Shown: piece after piece, positions 35,251-48,900 of the stretch
Position numbering within the stretch: position 1 is the stretch's first letter
Layout of the letters: each line of letters begins with the position of its first letter
Assembly: GCF_000004195.4 (NCBI RefSeq)
Contig: NC_030678.2
Span: forward strand, 90,240,404 to 90,304,403
Direction: 5' to 3'
DNA: 64,000 nt
Source: Xenopus tropicalis
Taxonomy: Eukaryota; Chordata; Amphibia; Anura; Pipidae
Made by a program: the position numbers and the translations under genes
The notes under the pieces: model-generated
Seen by the model: the letters and a program-made list of their open reading frames with translations, nothing else
Told to the model about the DNA's origin: nothing
Database searches by the model: none

Positions 35251-36848
35251 CAGTGGCTTGCAAAAGTATTCGGCCCCCTTGAACTTTTCCACATTTTGTC
35301 ACATTACAGCCACAAACATGAATCAATTTTATTGGAATTCCACGTGAAAGACCAATACAAAGTGGTGTACACGTGAGAAGTGGAACGAAAATCATACCTG
35401 ATTCCAAACATTTTTTACAAATAAATAACTGCAAAGTGGGGTGTGCGTAATTATTCAGCCCCGAGTCAATACTTTGTAGAACCACCTTTTGCTGCAATTA
35501 CAGCTGCCAGGCTTTTAGGGTATGTCTCTACCAGCTTTGCACATCTAGAGACTGAAATCCTTGCCCATTCTTCTTTGCAAAACAGCTCCAGCTCAGTCAG
35601 ATTAGATGGACAGCGTTTGTGAACAGCAGTTTTCTTGCCACAGATTCTCGATCGGATTTAGATCTGGACTGTGACTGGGCCATTCTAACACATGGATATG
35701 TTTTGTTTTAAACCATTCCATTGTTGCCCTGGCTTTATGTTTAGGGTCGTTGTCCTGCTGGAAGGTGAACCTCCGCCCCAGTCTCAAGTCTTTTGCAGAC
35801 TCCAAGAGGCTTTCTTCCAAGATTGCCCTGTGTTTGGCTCCATCCATCTTCCCATCAACTCTGACCAGCTTCCCTGCCCCTGCTGAAGAGAAGCACCCCC
35901 AGAGCATGATGCTGCCACCTCCATATGTGACAGTGGGGACGGTGTGTTCAGAGTGATGTGCAGGGTTAGTTTTCCGCCACACATAGCGTTTTGCATTTTG
36001 GCCAAAAAGTTCCATTTTGGTCTCATCTGACCAGAGCACCTTCTTCCACATGTTTGCTGTGTCCCCCACATGGCTTGTGACAAACTGCAAACGGGACTTC
36101 TTATGGTTTTCTGTTAACAATGGCTTTCTTCTTGCCACTCTTCCATATAGGCCAACTTTGTGCAGTGCACGACTAATAGTTGTCCTATGGACAGATTCCC
36201 CCACCTGAGCTGTAGATCTCTGCAGCTCATCCAGAGTCCCCATGGGCCTCTTGGCTGCATTTCTGATCAGCGCTCTCCTTGTTCGGCCTGTGAGTTTAGG
36301 TGGATGGCCTTGTCTTGGTAGGTTACAGTTGTGCCATACTCCTTCCATTTCTGAATGATCGGTGGAACAGTGCTCCGTGTGATGTTCAAGGCTCTGGAAA
36401 TCTTTTTGTAGCCTAAGCCTGCTTTAAATTTCTCAATAACTTTATCCCTGACCTGTCTGGTGTGTTCTTTGGACTTCATGGTGTTGTTGCTCCCAATATT
36501 CTCTTAGACAACCTCTGAGGCCGTCACAGAGCAGCTGTATTTGTACTGACATTAGATTACACACAGGTGCACTCTATTTAGTCATTACCACTCATCAGGC
36601 AATGTCTATGGGCAACTGACTGCACTCAGACCAAAGGGGGCTAAATAATTACGCACACCCCACTTTGCAGTTATTTATTTGTAAAAAATGTTTGGAATCA
36701 TGTATGATTTTCCTTCTACTTCTCATGTGTACACCACTTTGTATTGGTCTTTCACGTTGAATTTCAATAAAACTGATTCATGTTTGTGGCTGTAATGTGA
36801 CAAAATGTGGAAAAGTTCAAGGGGGCCAAATACTTTTGCAAGCCACTG
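35251..36848 (-). mobile_element. Tc1-like transposon, full length (~1.6 kb)
   Basis: The ends CAGTGGCTTGCAAAAGTATT and its inverse (GCAAGCCACTG) are flanked by TA on both sides (35249-35250, 36849-36850). The inverted repeats are long, about 210 bp each (35251-35461 and about 36638-36848). Total length, TA target and a single minus-strand transposase are all standard for Tc1/mariner. Arm divergence is low, so the insertion is younger than most repeats here. The empty site can be read by joining the flanks (…TTTCCGGATATAGAAGG…). Confidence 0.95.
35466..36479 (-). pseudogene. Tc1 transposase, two frameshifts
   Basis: Tc1 transposases bind the terminal repeats through an N-terminal paired-like domain and cut and join DNA with a DDE/D catalytic domain. 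The N-terminus is open from ATG 36479 (MKSKEHTRQVRDKVIEKF; helix-turn-helix ALNITRSTV). Near 36310-36330 the reading shifts to a second frame, which carries the catalytic core: SDETKM (first Asp), QQDNDPKH (second Asp) and NPIENLW (Glu), the D..D34E pattern of the Tc1 group. Just after that Glu, near 35640, a one-base change shifts the frame again into NCCSQTLSI and a stop. The proper C-terminus continues in another frame to a stop at 35466-35468. With two frameshifts the copy should not make active enzyme. Confidence 0.92.
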
Positions 36849-36850
36849 TA

Positions 36851-36985
36851 TATAGAAGGAACCTCCTTCCTTCTAACCAAAGTGGGTTCCCCCATGCCTG
36901 CTAAATAGGACCTACTGGTAAATATGGGCACTGGAGACCAAAACTGCACGGGAAATTCTAGATGGGGCTTAAAAGCAGCATTCTG
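36851..36985. repeat. frog interspersed repeat, right part
   Basis: Continuation of the repeat that begins near 34900. TTCTAACCAAAGTGGGTTCC and CTGCACGGGAAATTCTAG belong to it. The join across the Tc1 insertion is clean. Confidence 0.55.
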
Positions 36986-39576
36986 CACAGGGCAGTCACA
37001 TGTGGGTAACTGTTTATCTTTCAGAGGGACACCGGCATGCTGTTTCTGTCAGTTCCAAAATGGTGAGCAATGAAAAGAGGCCTTTTTACTCATTTCTATT
37101 CCATACAAGGAGATGAGCTAATGCCAGTTTCTCAACCGCCGCTCTGCTCCCAATTATACACAGCTTTTCTTTTTATAAATTAATTGCATTCCTGGAGAAG
37201 TGAGTCAAAGGTTCAGCTTATTACTTAGAGCCTGGGGTGTGTTATCTCATATGCAAGAATAATATTATTATGTACATTTTGTACAGTGTGGGTGTGTAGT
37301 GTGTGTGTACATGTGTATATGTACAGTATGTGTATGTGTTTCTGCCAGTTTGTATACTGGAAAAAGACAAACCTAAATAAAGACTGTCCTGACTATACTT
37401 GTGTACTGAGTAATGATACGCCTAATGGAGACTAACCCTGTAAAGCTATTTAGTGGGAAACCAGACCTCTACAGTGGATCAAGAAATATGACATTTAAAG
37501 TGAGACAGGGTAACAGCTGTAGCACTGCTTTGTTACCAGGGGCCACAACAACACCATAATAAACTTTATTCTCATATTTTAAGGGTATTTGTATGCTGTT
37601 TTTTTTAAAGATGTTAGCAAATAAGAATGGGGGGTGCTTCAGGCTTGCCATTATACTCTTAAAAATCTGGGACATATAGATTACAGAAAAACAGATGATT
37701 CTCAGTTGGAGATATTTTAACTCATGAATGGTCCTTTTGAACAAAGTAAATTCTAATAATTAGAATTGAAATAACCTGTCGGCCTGTTGCCTTATTGCAT
37801 TGCACAGGAATGTTAAGCTTTTTGGATATAGTTTCAGTTCTACATACCCCTATATCGACACTTTCTTGACAGAGGCTGCTGATTTGTGTAATTCTGCAAC
37901 AACTAGATGGCAGCAGGTTGGACATCCATGTCTTATAGCAGAGATTTTGTTTGTGGGGGGGAGTTATTTAGTTTGAAATGATTGATATCCTATCTCTGGA
38001 TTTGGCTAGTCAATCCTTGGATCTGTATTTCAGTATCTAGAGCACTGCAAGTTAGAGATATAGTTTTCAGTTAGGAGTACATAATACATAACAGACGGCC
38101 GGCTCTTTAAGGTCAATGCCACAAGGGTGGATTCTCAGCAGGTTGAGAATCTGCCCTACGCTTAAAAAATCTTATTGCTGTGCCTGCACCTGGAGCCATT
38201 GCACAAAACTGCTCGAATATACAGTTACATGTGGGAATATGCTTTGTGTGCCTGCACCCAGCCAGATGCAATAGTTTTAGATGCAGTCATAACAATAAGA
38301 ACTTTGAAGCGTAGGGGTGTGTATAAACGCAGGGCAAGACTCTGCCCCTTGTGGCAGGGGCCTAAAAGCTTTAATTGGTTAGACAAACAAGGACCCATTT
38401 ACTAGAGAGACTGCAGTGGCTCTAAGTGTTCCATGCACTTAAAAGTTCTACTAAGCCCTCGAAATGCTGCTATTGCAAAAAAAAGTCAGCAAAAGGGTAC
38501 CAGAAGTAGCAGAGTCAGGTGCAATGGAACCCTGTCATTAACATCTGCCATATGCACGGAGTAAGTACACAGCCCCTAGTGCCTTTCCTCCCCTGGCCCA
38601 GCTTACATAGTGTTGTCCAGGAAACACCCATCTCACGCTACAAAGCCTTCTGTATCCATTGCTGCCAAACACAGGGAATTACAGAGTAAGCCACATGTTT
38701 TTCTTACCATTGAAGGAGACTAAAGAATTGAACCTCAAGCAATGAGCAACTTAGACTGGAGCAAAATGCAAAAGCAGATAACTTTGCACGTTTTTTTTTT
38801 TGCACTTTGTCCATATTCTAAGTTTGCCATTGCCTTTTATCCTTGCCTGCTCCATAAAACACAAACTGCTACAAGGGAGTTGACAACTCTTCCCTACCCT
38901 GTGTAAATGGTTCATTACACCCATCGAACGGTCTACTCCTCAACACCTTCAGTACACATGCATTGACTTCTTAGGGCGACTGCACCCCTTCTCTGGAATT
39001 CCTTTCTACATAGCATTAGACCTTATCTTTATCTCTCAGCCTTTAAACAATCTCACATGTCTTTAGAGAAGATTATCATTCCTCCATGATACAGTTTCAG
39101 CTGCTGCCACCTGCTAAGTGCGATATCTCTCACTCCGTGCCATTTCTGCCATGAAAGTTGAGAAACACTTGCCTCAGGCTGCGCTTTAACAGGGATCCTA
39201 CATATATATTATTTAGCATAATGGAATCAACTTATTTATATAAGAGTTCCTTCTGCAGAGCTCATTTTTAAGGGTGTGCTATTTGTATATAGCTACAGAC
39301 GGTTTAAATAGATTTGTGCTAATACAATTTTCAAAAAGAATGTAAGGTTTTAAACACAATGTGACATGCCACCTGGGGTACCAGGTCTGAACTGGGGTTC
39401 AAAACAGGTCCTGGCATTTCAAATACACAGAGGCCCAAATAAATATTGACTGTCTGTAGCATCTTACAGCAGCCCCTCTGGCATTTGCCAGAACCTACAG
39501 ATTGCCTGCCCAGGCCTGTGTGGCACTTGTCCCCTGCCATGTACAAGTCTTCTTCCTAATAGATATAGGGGAAGAT
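36986..39576. other. intergenic, nothing firmly recognised
   Basis: A GT-rich simple stretch lies at about 37275-37340. Short open frames only, with no repeat boundaries found. Confidence 0.4.
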
Positions 39577-39918
39577 GAAGAAGACTCAAAGCGCGCAGTC
39601 TTGTATTCCTTTATGCCTCCTCTGGATTAAATTAAGCAGCACACTGGGTGCTGCAGACACTACAGCGAAGCAGCCAATCCCACTTTGGCAACCAGTACAA
39701 ATATTAACCTCTTCCTTACAGAGAGTTTGCCAGGAAGGAGCTGCAGTCACATCACCAGAGGGGCATACAGTAGGTCAGTGAGTCCCTCCTTGTGTGTTAC
39801 ATGGGGTTATTCTGTGACAGTCTGCAAGAGTCTGCCAGTGGGTAAGGAGGGGGTAAAGTACCTCAGCCTTCTCTGCACAGTTTATTAATAACATAAAGAG
39901 TCGGCTTGTGCAGATGCC
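39577..39918 (+). promoter_or_regulatory. presumed SYNC promoter / 5' UTR
   Basis: Sequence directly upstream of the SYNC start. It has a CCAAT box (AGCCAATCC, 39673-39681), and a CANNTG E-box overlaps the region just before the start codon (CAGATG, 39911-39916). Muscle genes often use E-boxes, but such short motifs are common by chance. I cannot place the transcription start or exclude an upstream non-coding exon. Confidence 0.3.
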
Positions 39919-39962
39919 ATGTCCAATACAGACAAGGAAGGAGGAAACTCCCAGGCAGAAAG
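39919..39962 (+). CDS. SYNC: SYNC coding exon 1
   Basis: ATG at 39919 with G at -3. It codes MSNTDKEGGNSQAE and two bases, then a strong donor AAAG|GTAAGA. The leftover phase exactly fits exon 2. This exon is predicted from splice phase and start context, not from homology, so it is the least certain part of the gene. A weaker ATG five bases upstream (39914) is in another frame. Confidence 0.68.
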
Positions 39963-42900
39963 GTAAGATTTTGCAATAGAATAGCATTAAACCACAGTAA
40001 ACAGATGGAGATTGTTTTAGAACTGATGGCAGGTGCCGTGTAGACCACACAGCACTAATGCATGGATATAGAATACTAGTTGCTTACTGGGTTATTCTTA
40101 ATATGCTTGCTACTCTATAATTCATAGTTGCATTTTGATCAGATTTTTCAGTGCTTCTAAACAGAAAAAAATTAGGCAAGTACAACCCCACCCTACAGTA
40201 AGTCCACAAGGAGTGGCCAGAAGACATCTTCCCTGTTTAAATTCAGTTGCATAGGGGTTTAAAGGAACACTATCATCAGATTAAATTGTGCATTTGTGCC
40301 TGAACCTGATGTGTAATGCTGGAAAAAATTATTGATTATGTTTTATGGCTGAGATTCTAGCTGTCTTAAAGGTTTCACCTGAATCTGACTGTTTGTATCA
40401 CTGCAGGTCTCTGAGCCCCAAACAAAATTAACTAGAAGAGTAACTGAGTTAAAAAAAAACATAATAAGGTAATGTTAACAAAAAATTCTCAGGCAACGTT
40501 AAAATGTTATGACAATTATCTATATTTAGTAACAGAAAACTGTCAGCACAAAAAGTAAGCAGAAATATTTTAAAAGGGGAACATTCGGGATAATAATATA
40601 ATTTAAAAAGAAAATGTGGGTCCCTATCAGTTTTACAGAGCACAGATTGTTGCACCCAGACAAAGATGTTGGTATATGGGTGATATAAGAGTCCATTTGA
40701 ACTGATCAAAAGGAGAGCACATTTTCATTGCAGGTCTGGTAGGGTTTACACCATTTCTGCATACAAAAACCATCCTTCCTATACTGTTATGTTTCTGCCC
40801 TATTAATAACATTGGCATTGAGCATCAATTTTAGTGATAAAATTGTGTTTCAGTGATAAATTACCAGCCAGGTGGCAACCCCAAAATCATGCGAGATTAA
40901 AATATAGTGTTTACAACTCAGATAAGATGAGATGAGCATTACATCTTCACAATACATTAATATTACAAACAATAATAATAAATAAATAATAAGCTATAAT
41001 TTTAAATATACAAATATATAAAGAAACCATGTGGTAATAGACACAGGAGTGGGTAACAATTAGGCACTAACAGAAGGATGAGAATGTACCTGAAATGAAA
41101 CTAAATCAAATAGGCAGTACACTTGCATTCTTCAGTTCAATGAATATGGTTTGTGCTGAACATATTTTTCTTCTTTTTCAAATTAAGAAATTTCTATGAT
41201 TTTTTTCATTTTTTTGCACTGAATTGGGTGAACAGTGAACTGGAAAAAGTGCTTTCATTTTACCTCTTCCTGGCACTGCAGAGCAACTGAGAATATAGGA
41301 GAACAGCATTAATCAATTAATTAGTGCACAGATAAAGCCCCGGTATAATGAATCGCGCCTTATTTGGACAGAGCCACAGAAATGGGCTTGATTATACAGA
41401 GTTGTCTCAATTGAAATAAGCTCTCCTAAGAAAGAGGTGGTGGTAGTAAAACACATCTTATTAAGGAAGAATATTTTCAATTCATTAATTATATATTTTC
41501 AATCATAGTTGTTTTTTTTTTTTTAATTCACAGCTGTTTGTTACTACTTTATTTCTGATTTGCATTGAAATAATGAAAGTGATTTGCATTGTTTCAGGCT
41601 GTTACATACAAAATATGCCATGATCCATGTAAATATGTAAGGGTAGCCCAGCAAGTTTTAGTGCTTTAAAAGTTATTTGTAAATGTAATTGCTATTTAAA
41701 GCAGCATTTGCTGAACTCCTGGTTGTTACTTTTTTTTTTCCTCCAGCAAGGCAGGTCTGTCAGTCTGCTGGCATTTGTTACATTGTTTCACATTGTTACA
41801 TTGCAAATTTGTAATCAATGTATATTGCAAGGTTGCAAAGAATTGTGTTTAGGCAAAAAAATATATATTTTGGGTTGACTTGTCCTTTAACTCAGAACCT
41901 CTGAATTAAAAAAATTAAAAGAGATTTTATGTTAAGAACTGAAACAGTAATTAATCAAGTAACAGAGAAATTAATCACTGATGGTGAATTAAATGCCAGA
42001 ATTCTTGTTAGTTCCCCTAACTTAACCTAAGTTATTTTTATCAGTGATGTATTTAGTTCCTGCCGTCCTGTGCATGTCTGATTGCAGCAGGGATGGTTAC
42101 CACCCCCACACTCCACCTAGGGTTCCTACATTTGCAGGGTCTCAAACCCACAAACCATCAACTACATCACGCAACATCATTGTGATGACGTTGTGTGTTG
42201 AGTGATGATGTCTGGGGCGGGGTTATTGCGTCCGACTGATGCAATTCCATGGGTTTCTGTCCAGTTTTCAGAATGTAGAAAACCTGGAAGAAGGTTTTGA
42301 CACGGATAGCCCCTTGAAAAACTGGCTTGTTTGGGTCAAAACTGGACAGGTGGCAACCCTAGCTCCACTGCTGGATTTTTTCAATAAGTATCAGCTGGTG
42401 GGCTGGAGGGCAGTTTGTATGTTTTTTAAATTTACCATATAGGCACCTGAGGGCCACTCCTCTAAAGCTGCCCCCAGGCAGGGATCATTTTGTTGCCCAT
42501 GTGATAAATATGGCTCTGATCATCAGGGTCGAACTGGGGGATGCAGGGCTCCCACCCCAGGGGCCCTGCAGGTGCCCCAGCCAGCCGTGTCCCCTACCCC
42601 CCACCAGGGGCCCCCTAACCCCCCCCGCAGGGCCCCCACCCGACGTCCTCCCCGAGCGCATATAAATTGAACTCGTCAGGGGAGGAACAGTCAGTAGGGG
42701 GTCTGCTGTAAAGCACTGTGATTTATGTCGGTGTTATGAATAAAGAAGAATGATCAGCAGGGTCGGACTGGGCCAGTCACACCCTGCTGATCATTCTTCT
42801 TTATTCATAACACTGACATATATCACAGTGCTTTACAGCAGACCCTATGGATGTGGGGGGGGTGACAGGGTGACCTGGAATCCAGGGTTTGCTGTACCGT

Positions 42901-45900
42901 AGCCCCCCTCCCCAGCCCCTCTCCTACCTTTAAAATAGCAGGTGGTGTGGGCTAGGAGGTGCGGCCATGCCATTTTTTTTTTCGCAGGGGCCTCGACGTG
43001 ACCAAGTTACAATCCTGCTTAGATATCATTCACATCCATGCCAGCTATCACACATACACACCTGTCGATCTGCTTTCTATAAAACTACTGCCTGTATTGA
43101 CACTTTTCAACTGCTCTTGACACACTTCTGCAATCCTGTGTGTGGGACCATTATTATTATCATCACCACATATTTATAAAGCACATATTACGCAGCTATG
43201 TACAGTAAATAGGTATATAAATTGAACATACAGGTTTACATACAAAGCAGCCAATAACCAATGCAAGTGGCAAAATGGGCCCTGCCCAAAAGGTCTTACA
43301 ATAAGGAAACTATGTGACTTTTCCTTGTAATAGTCCAAAGTGCTTATCTTTGTGCTTCCTTCTTCCCATAATATACTGAATCCAGTTTCACATTGCATAC
43401 ATACAGGGAGAGTAACCCCCTTGTGCAAGGGCAGCTCTATGAGTTGGGCAGAAACAATATCTGTTGCATGTACAGGTATAAGACCCGTTATCCAGAATGC
43501 TTGGGACCAAGTCTACTAAAAAATTAATAAAACATTCAGGAGAAGGAAAGGCTAGTAAAGAGTTAATCTCAAGCTGCAGGCATACCTTCAGTTGTCTCAA
43601 TAGTGCCCTTAAGTCTCCCGAGCTGTGTAAAAAAGTTCCCAAAATGCCTCACTCCTGCACAGACACCCAGACCAAGTGAACATGCTCAGTTAGTAAGACT
43701 AACTGAGCTAATTTACTAATTTACTAATCCAGAAACGGTCCAAAAACGTTTTTTCGCAATGATCGGTATTTTCGCGACTTTTTCGTATGTCCCGCAATTT
43801 TTTCGTATATATTGGATTGGTTTTTCCGCCATTTACTATCGCGCAATACGAAAAAATCGCAATGGCGGCAAAATAATGGCACAAAATACAATAAAGCCAC
43901 GACGGTGCCGAAAAAGTCGCGACAAATACGAAAAATCGCGATGGTGACGAACAAGTCGCAAAATTTTCATTTCCAATATGATTTTTTCCCTTTCGGGATT
44001 CGGATTCGTGGATTAGTAAATCTGCCCCTATGAGTCAGCTTCCTGCTGATTGGCTCAGATCCACATTCCCAAGGGGGGGAGTGAGTTCTTAGCATTCTTG
44101 AGAGGGGGGGAGCAGGAAAGAGCAGAGAACAGAAAGCTGCACGTCTCTGGCACAGGAATTACAGACACAAGAAATATTTTGACAGAGAAGTCAGTGCAGC
44201 GTTTATGGGTGTATTTACATAGACCTTTCTGATAAAGCTTACTTAGTTTTTACCTTTCTTTCTCCTTTAAACCCAAAAGGATGGTTTTGTATCAAATAAG
44301 AATTAATTATATTAGTTGGGATCAATTACAAGGTACTGTTTTATTAGTACAGACAATAAGGAAATCAGTTTTAAAATTCTGAATTATTTGATTAAAATGG
44401 AGTCTATGGGAGACAGGCTTTCCATAATTCGGAGATTTCTGGATAACGGGTTTCCGGATAAGGGATCCAATACCTGTATAATGAATGAGCAATAAGGAAT
44501 GACTAGGGCTGTGTGCAGTTTCATATCCTATCAAGCAGTGTCTTTGGGCTTGGATGCCATGTGCTGCTGTACAAGTATTTTACTATTTTTGGAGCTCTTA
44601 ATTGTACCAAAACAGAGGCTTATTACTATGGTAATGTTACGTAAAGGTGGAGGTTATTGTCACACATGTATGCGTATTGACTATTCTAGGTATAACTATT
44701 CCACAAGGAAAGGACGGTTGCTAGTCATTTGTCTTGCAGGACTTGTCATGCACAAGAAATGTTGTGCACAATGGTAGGCTCGCTAATTTACGCCACTGTA
44801 TCTGCATGTGGGTGGCACCAAACCTAAAGTGTTGGACAAAGTGCACTTTGCTCTATTTTAAGAAACACATGCCTCATGCCTTTGTGTAGATATGTAACTG
44901 GACAAGTATCATTTTTGGACTTTAGTGGTTCTTTAAGAATTTGCAGATCTCGTTTCCTATATTCTTTTTCTTTAAATGTCATACATTCACATTCACAAGG
45001 CATTTACGTATGATTTCATTTTACTGGCAGCAATGATAAGACTAATAAAAGCCATCCAGATTTGCCAAGAGAAAGGTCGCCTTTTGCTTAACATAGGCAA
45101 AGAGCCAATTTTCTCTGAACTGAAGTGCTGAGCTGTGGTTGATGGTTCCATGGCTGTATGTGGGTATTATGCAGGGCACATTTATCCCTTATATTTTTTC
45201 CAGACATGCACTTTACTAAAAGAATTATTCTTCGCTTCTTTTGTTAAGTGCCTTGTCCTGGAAAATATATCTGAGATAATCCAAACCTGGCTCAGATATT
45301 TCAAGCCCAGTAAATTGCTAGTGCTTTCTTTGTCATTGCATAAAAAGCAGATGCTTGTTCTGTTCTTACAATTCTCCCTTAATTTGCTAAATAATCATTA
45401 AATGGTTTCAATATATACCTGTATATACTATTACGAATACAATTTATTATTCCATTCTGAACTTAACATGAAACACTGACAAAATGATTGAGAGTTTATA
45501 TTAAAATTTGACAGCACACACTTTGGACTAGATAACTAAAATCAAGTGCTTGCTATAGCCATGAATGAGCTTTCTACATTTCTACATTGATTTCTTTTAC
45601 AAACTTTGGCCAAGATCTAAAGGATGACTTCTCCCAACTACAGCTTCTCCAGACCTCAATAGGAATTAGGCCTGGACTCATTGCTAGTCACCAGTACAGT
45701 TCAGAATCTTGTTTTTAACAATTCCTGTATACTTTTTACATGTGCTTTGTTTCCTTTATCCTCCCAGAAGACCCATGATCATTGATACCCAGCTTTTTGA
45801 AGTGCAATATTGAACCCACTGGGTTCAATATTGCACTGTCCCATTAAAATTAACTTTATTGTTCTGTCCCATTAAAATTAACTATGTATGGCCAGTTTAA

Positions 45901-48900
45901 GAGGTCTGTATTACATGTAAGGGCCCTATTTATAAAATTAGCTAAAATGTATTAGGATTTTCAACACATTTTTAATATTTTAACAAAATCTCTTTTACAG
46001 CTACCACAGCTATTTCAAACTTATGAACCTTTAAAATGGAATATTTTAACATCAACAGAAACCTTTGTGTGTTAAACTAATAAACATTACTACTTTGATG
46101 TTATAGTCCTTTCCCCAACACAGTATGATCAGGTTACACTTTACAGTTCCCAGTCTACCTTAAAAAGGAACCACAAAAGGTAATCTTTTGATCACGCAGA
46201 AACTAAAGGAATCATTGAGTGATACATGTGAATCACTGGGTTGAGATATGGAGTTGGTGGCCTCTGGAGCGGTGTAAGTATGATGGGCCCAGACCATATG
46301 TTGCAATTGAGTCCTTGGGCCTTTAGTATTGCAACTGGGAGACATATCCTTTGGGCCAACTTCTAAAGGAGTTGATGGGTTTTGTGTGGTTAAATGGTTA
46401 TTCCTAATAGACATCTTCTTTCACTCGTGTGGGGGAGGGAGCATGCAACAGATTTTAAGCAATCCATTGTATTTATTTTCTTTGCAGACCTGTCCCAGAG
46501 CCTTCTTTACCTCATCCTGATGATGTCCAAGATGATCCTGGACCAATGTCCTTCGAGGATGTGGGGGTAAGGTTCCAGTTCTGCATTGCTGCAGTGGAAC
46601 AGCTGGAGCGAGAACGCGATGAACTTATTCGAGAACTGACACTGCTTCGAGAACCTTCTTTTGAAGCAGTTAGGAGGGCACATGAAGAGGTACTGCAGGC
46701 ATATGGGCAGAAGGCTCGGACAGAGCTAGAAAGGGACGGTCTGCAGGAGGAAGTTCGTACTGTAAGATGCAAGCTCTTTAATGTGACCAGAGAATATGTG
46801 GCATGCCAATTTCAGCTGGAGAATCAGCGTGAAGAGCTAAAAGACAAAGAAGTACAGCGTGGAGGCCTTGAGACTCTTGCTTCCCGTTTGGCAGAGGAGC
46901 TCACCCAGCTCAGGACTGCTTTTGTGGAGCAAAAAGAAGGAGCTCAACAGCAACTAAGGAGTGGGCCCACCAGGCATACATCACAGGCACTTCAGGATAG
47001 GCGGCGCCTCTCTGCAGAGCTACAAAGTCTCACAGAGGAGCAACACAGTTCTCTAGAGGAGCAGTATGAACCCAGATTACTTCGGCTTCTGGAGCATAGC
47101 GAAAGAGGGGTAGCAGCACTTAGGGAAGCACAGGAGGAGCTGCAGAAGCTGCGTGATGAACTCAGACCACTACAAGGGGAGGCAAGTAAGATGAGAGTGC
47201 AGAGGAATAGCCTTCAGGAACAGATTGTTCTCCTGAAGAGGAAAAGGGAAGAGGAAGTTCATCTTTATCGGGTATGGATACCCAAAATTCACAGGTAGGG
47301 TGATGGGAGGGATTTTAGAAGGTGGGTCCTGACTTGGGAAACAGGAGGGTTATAGTCAGTGTAACCCCTTTTTGGCTGCAAAACAAGGACCAGCTAGAAT
47401 GGCTATAGAACATGGGATACACTGGACTCTAACACACAGGTGGGTGTTTGCTATGTAGAAGGATCAAGGGGGAGGTATTGCAACTACAACTCAGTTATGC
47501 TTTGTGCAAAAATAAGAAATAAAGGACACCAGAGAGCTCTTGCAGCAAACTCAAACAGAACTGGTTTTATTGTCCAACACAATTGATCCACAGAGATATG
47601 CAGAAAATACTTACAATACAGATGTAGAGCAATGAGTTGGCAGGTTCAATGCAGAGCAATCTTTCTCTTAATAATGATACACAACTGTTGAGAGTAGGAA
47701 GGATAGTAACAAAGTCCTTTGGATTTCCACCTTAAGTGTTCCGGATCCTATACAGCAGACCTGAATTAGGAAGAACAAACATAAGCCTGATACCCTTGTC
47801 ACTACTGAGGTCTCTTTACTAAGGCAGCAGAGCCTGTAAAGGAGAACACTCCTAGCTATCTTTCCTAGTTGGAGCAAAGAAGCTGCTCTTGGTAGCTAAT
47901 TTTGATCTGACTCACTTTCCTAGAAAGTGCTATAACAAAAGATATCCTGCACTTACTAAATTATTGTTTACGGGGTCCCTGTTATCCAACTTCTCTAGAT
48001 AGGATGTTGTCTCTAGGGCCAAACATTTCTGGGTTGTGTGGATCCCAGGCTTTCTGAAATCACATCCACACAGATGAACTGCTTAAGGCCAAAGAGGAAG
48101 ATTCACTCCTAACCAAACACTATATGAAAGTGTGGCAGGAAGTAGTCATACCTATGGGCCAATAATATAGAAATAGGTAAATAGGAAAGATAGATACATG
48201 TGATGACAATGGAAATAAGGAAGATACAGTTTAAAGCTATAGAGATTGTTAATCCTATAAATCCCTACAGTATTGCTAGACTACACTGTAGAAACATTCA
48301 ACTAAATATCAATTGAATTGATAATTTCATGCAATTAGTGAAAACTAGTAGTTCCAGATTTGAAGTTATGGTGCAACACAATAGGACAAGAGTTACGTGT
48401 ATATTGGTATAAGGTACTATTTCTAGTTAGCAATGGCAGCTAAGGACACAATACTTCTACTTTATAAGCTACAGAACTGCCTCTACACAGAGCCTCGACC
48501 ATGACCCTACTACTACTACTGTTCAGTAAATCACAGGGAGCTTAGATGCTAAATTTCTCCAATGCTTGAGGTCTAAGAAGGTTTCTGATGGCTGTGTTCC
48601 CTATCTATATATCAAAGAGAAATACTGAGTGCATAGCAGGGCAATTTCTTACTTTTTAAATGTTTGTAAAGCCTCATGTTCTAATTTGACCATAATCTCT
48701 AAGGACAATGTAACATGGGGCACATTTTAGTTACTTTTCTCGACATTATACCTCCTTTATATTTTCAAGAACATACATGTCATCTAAACGTCTGCAAGGT
48801 TCTCAGCAATGTAGTACATTTAGATGCACTTCAGGTTTACTGATTGTTTTCAAGTACTCTATTTAAGAGATGTGCTGCATATGCTTTGTTATCTAAACTC

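Larger units (their letters stand above)
43471..44478. mobile_element. TACAGGTAT-ended MITE, interrupted
   Basis: The left end is TACAGGTATAAGACCCGTTA (43471) and the right end is GGATCCAATACCTGTA (44478). Internal sequence stops near 43534 (AAAACATT) and resumes near 44268 (AAACCCAAAAGGATGG), as judged from the intact copy at 58198-58528. The gap is filled by another element. Confidence 0.85.

Noticed and set aside
39575..39781. Alternative SYNC first exon ending at a GTCAGT donor
   Set aside because: The phase does not recommend it over the ATG at 39919, whose donor is stronger and whose phase fits exon 2. It could still be 5' UTR.
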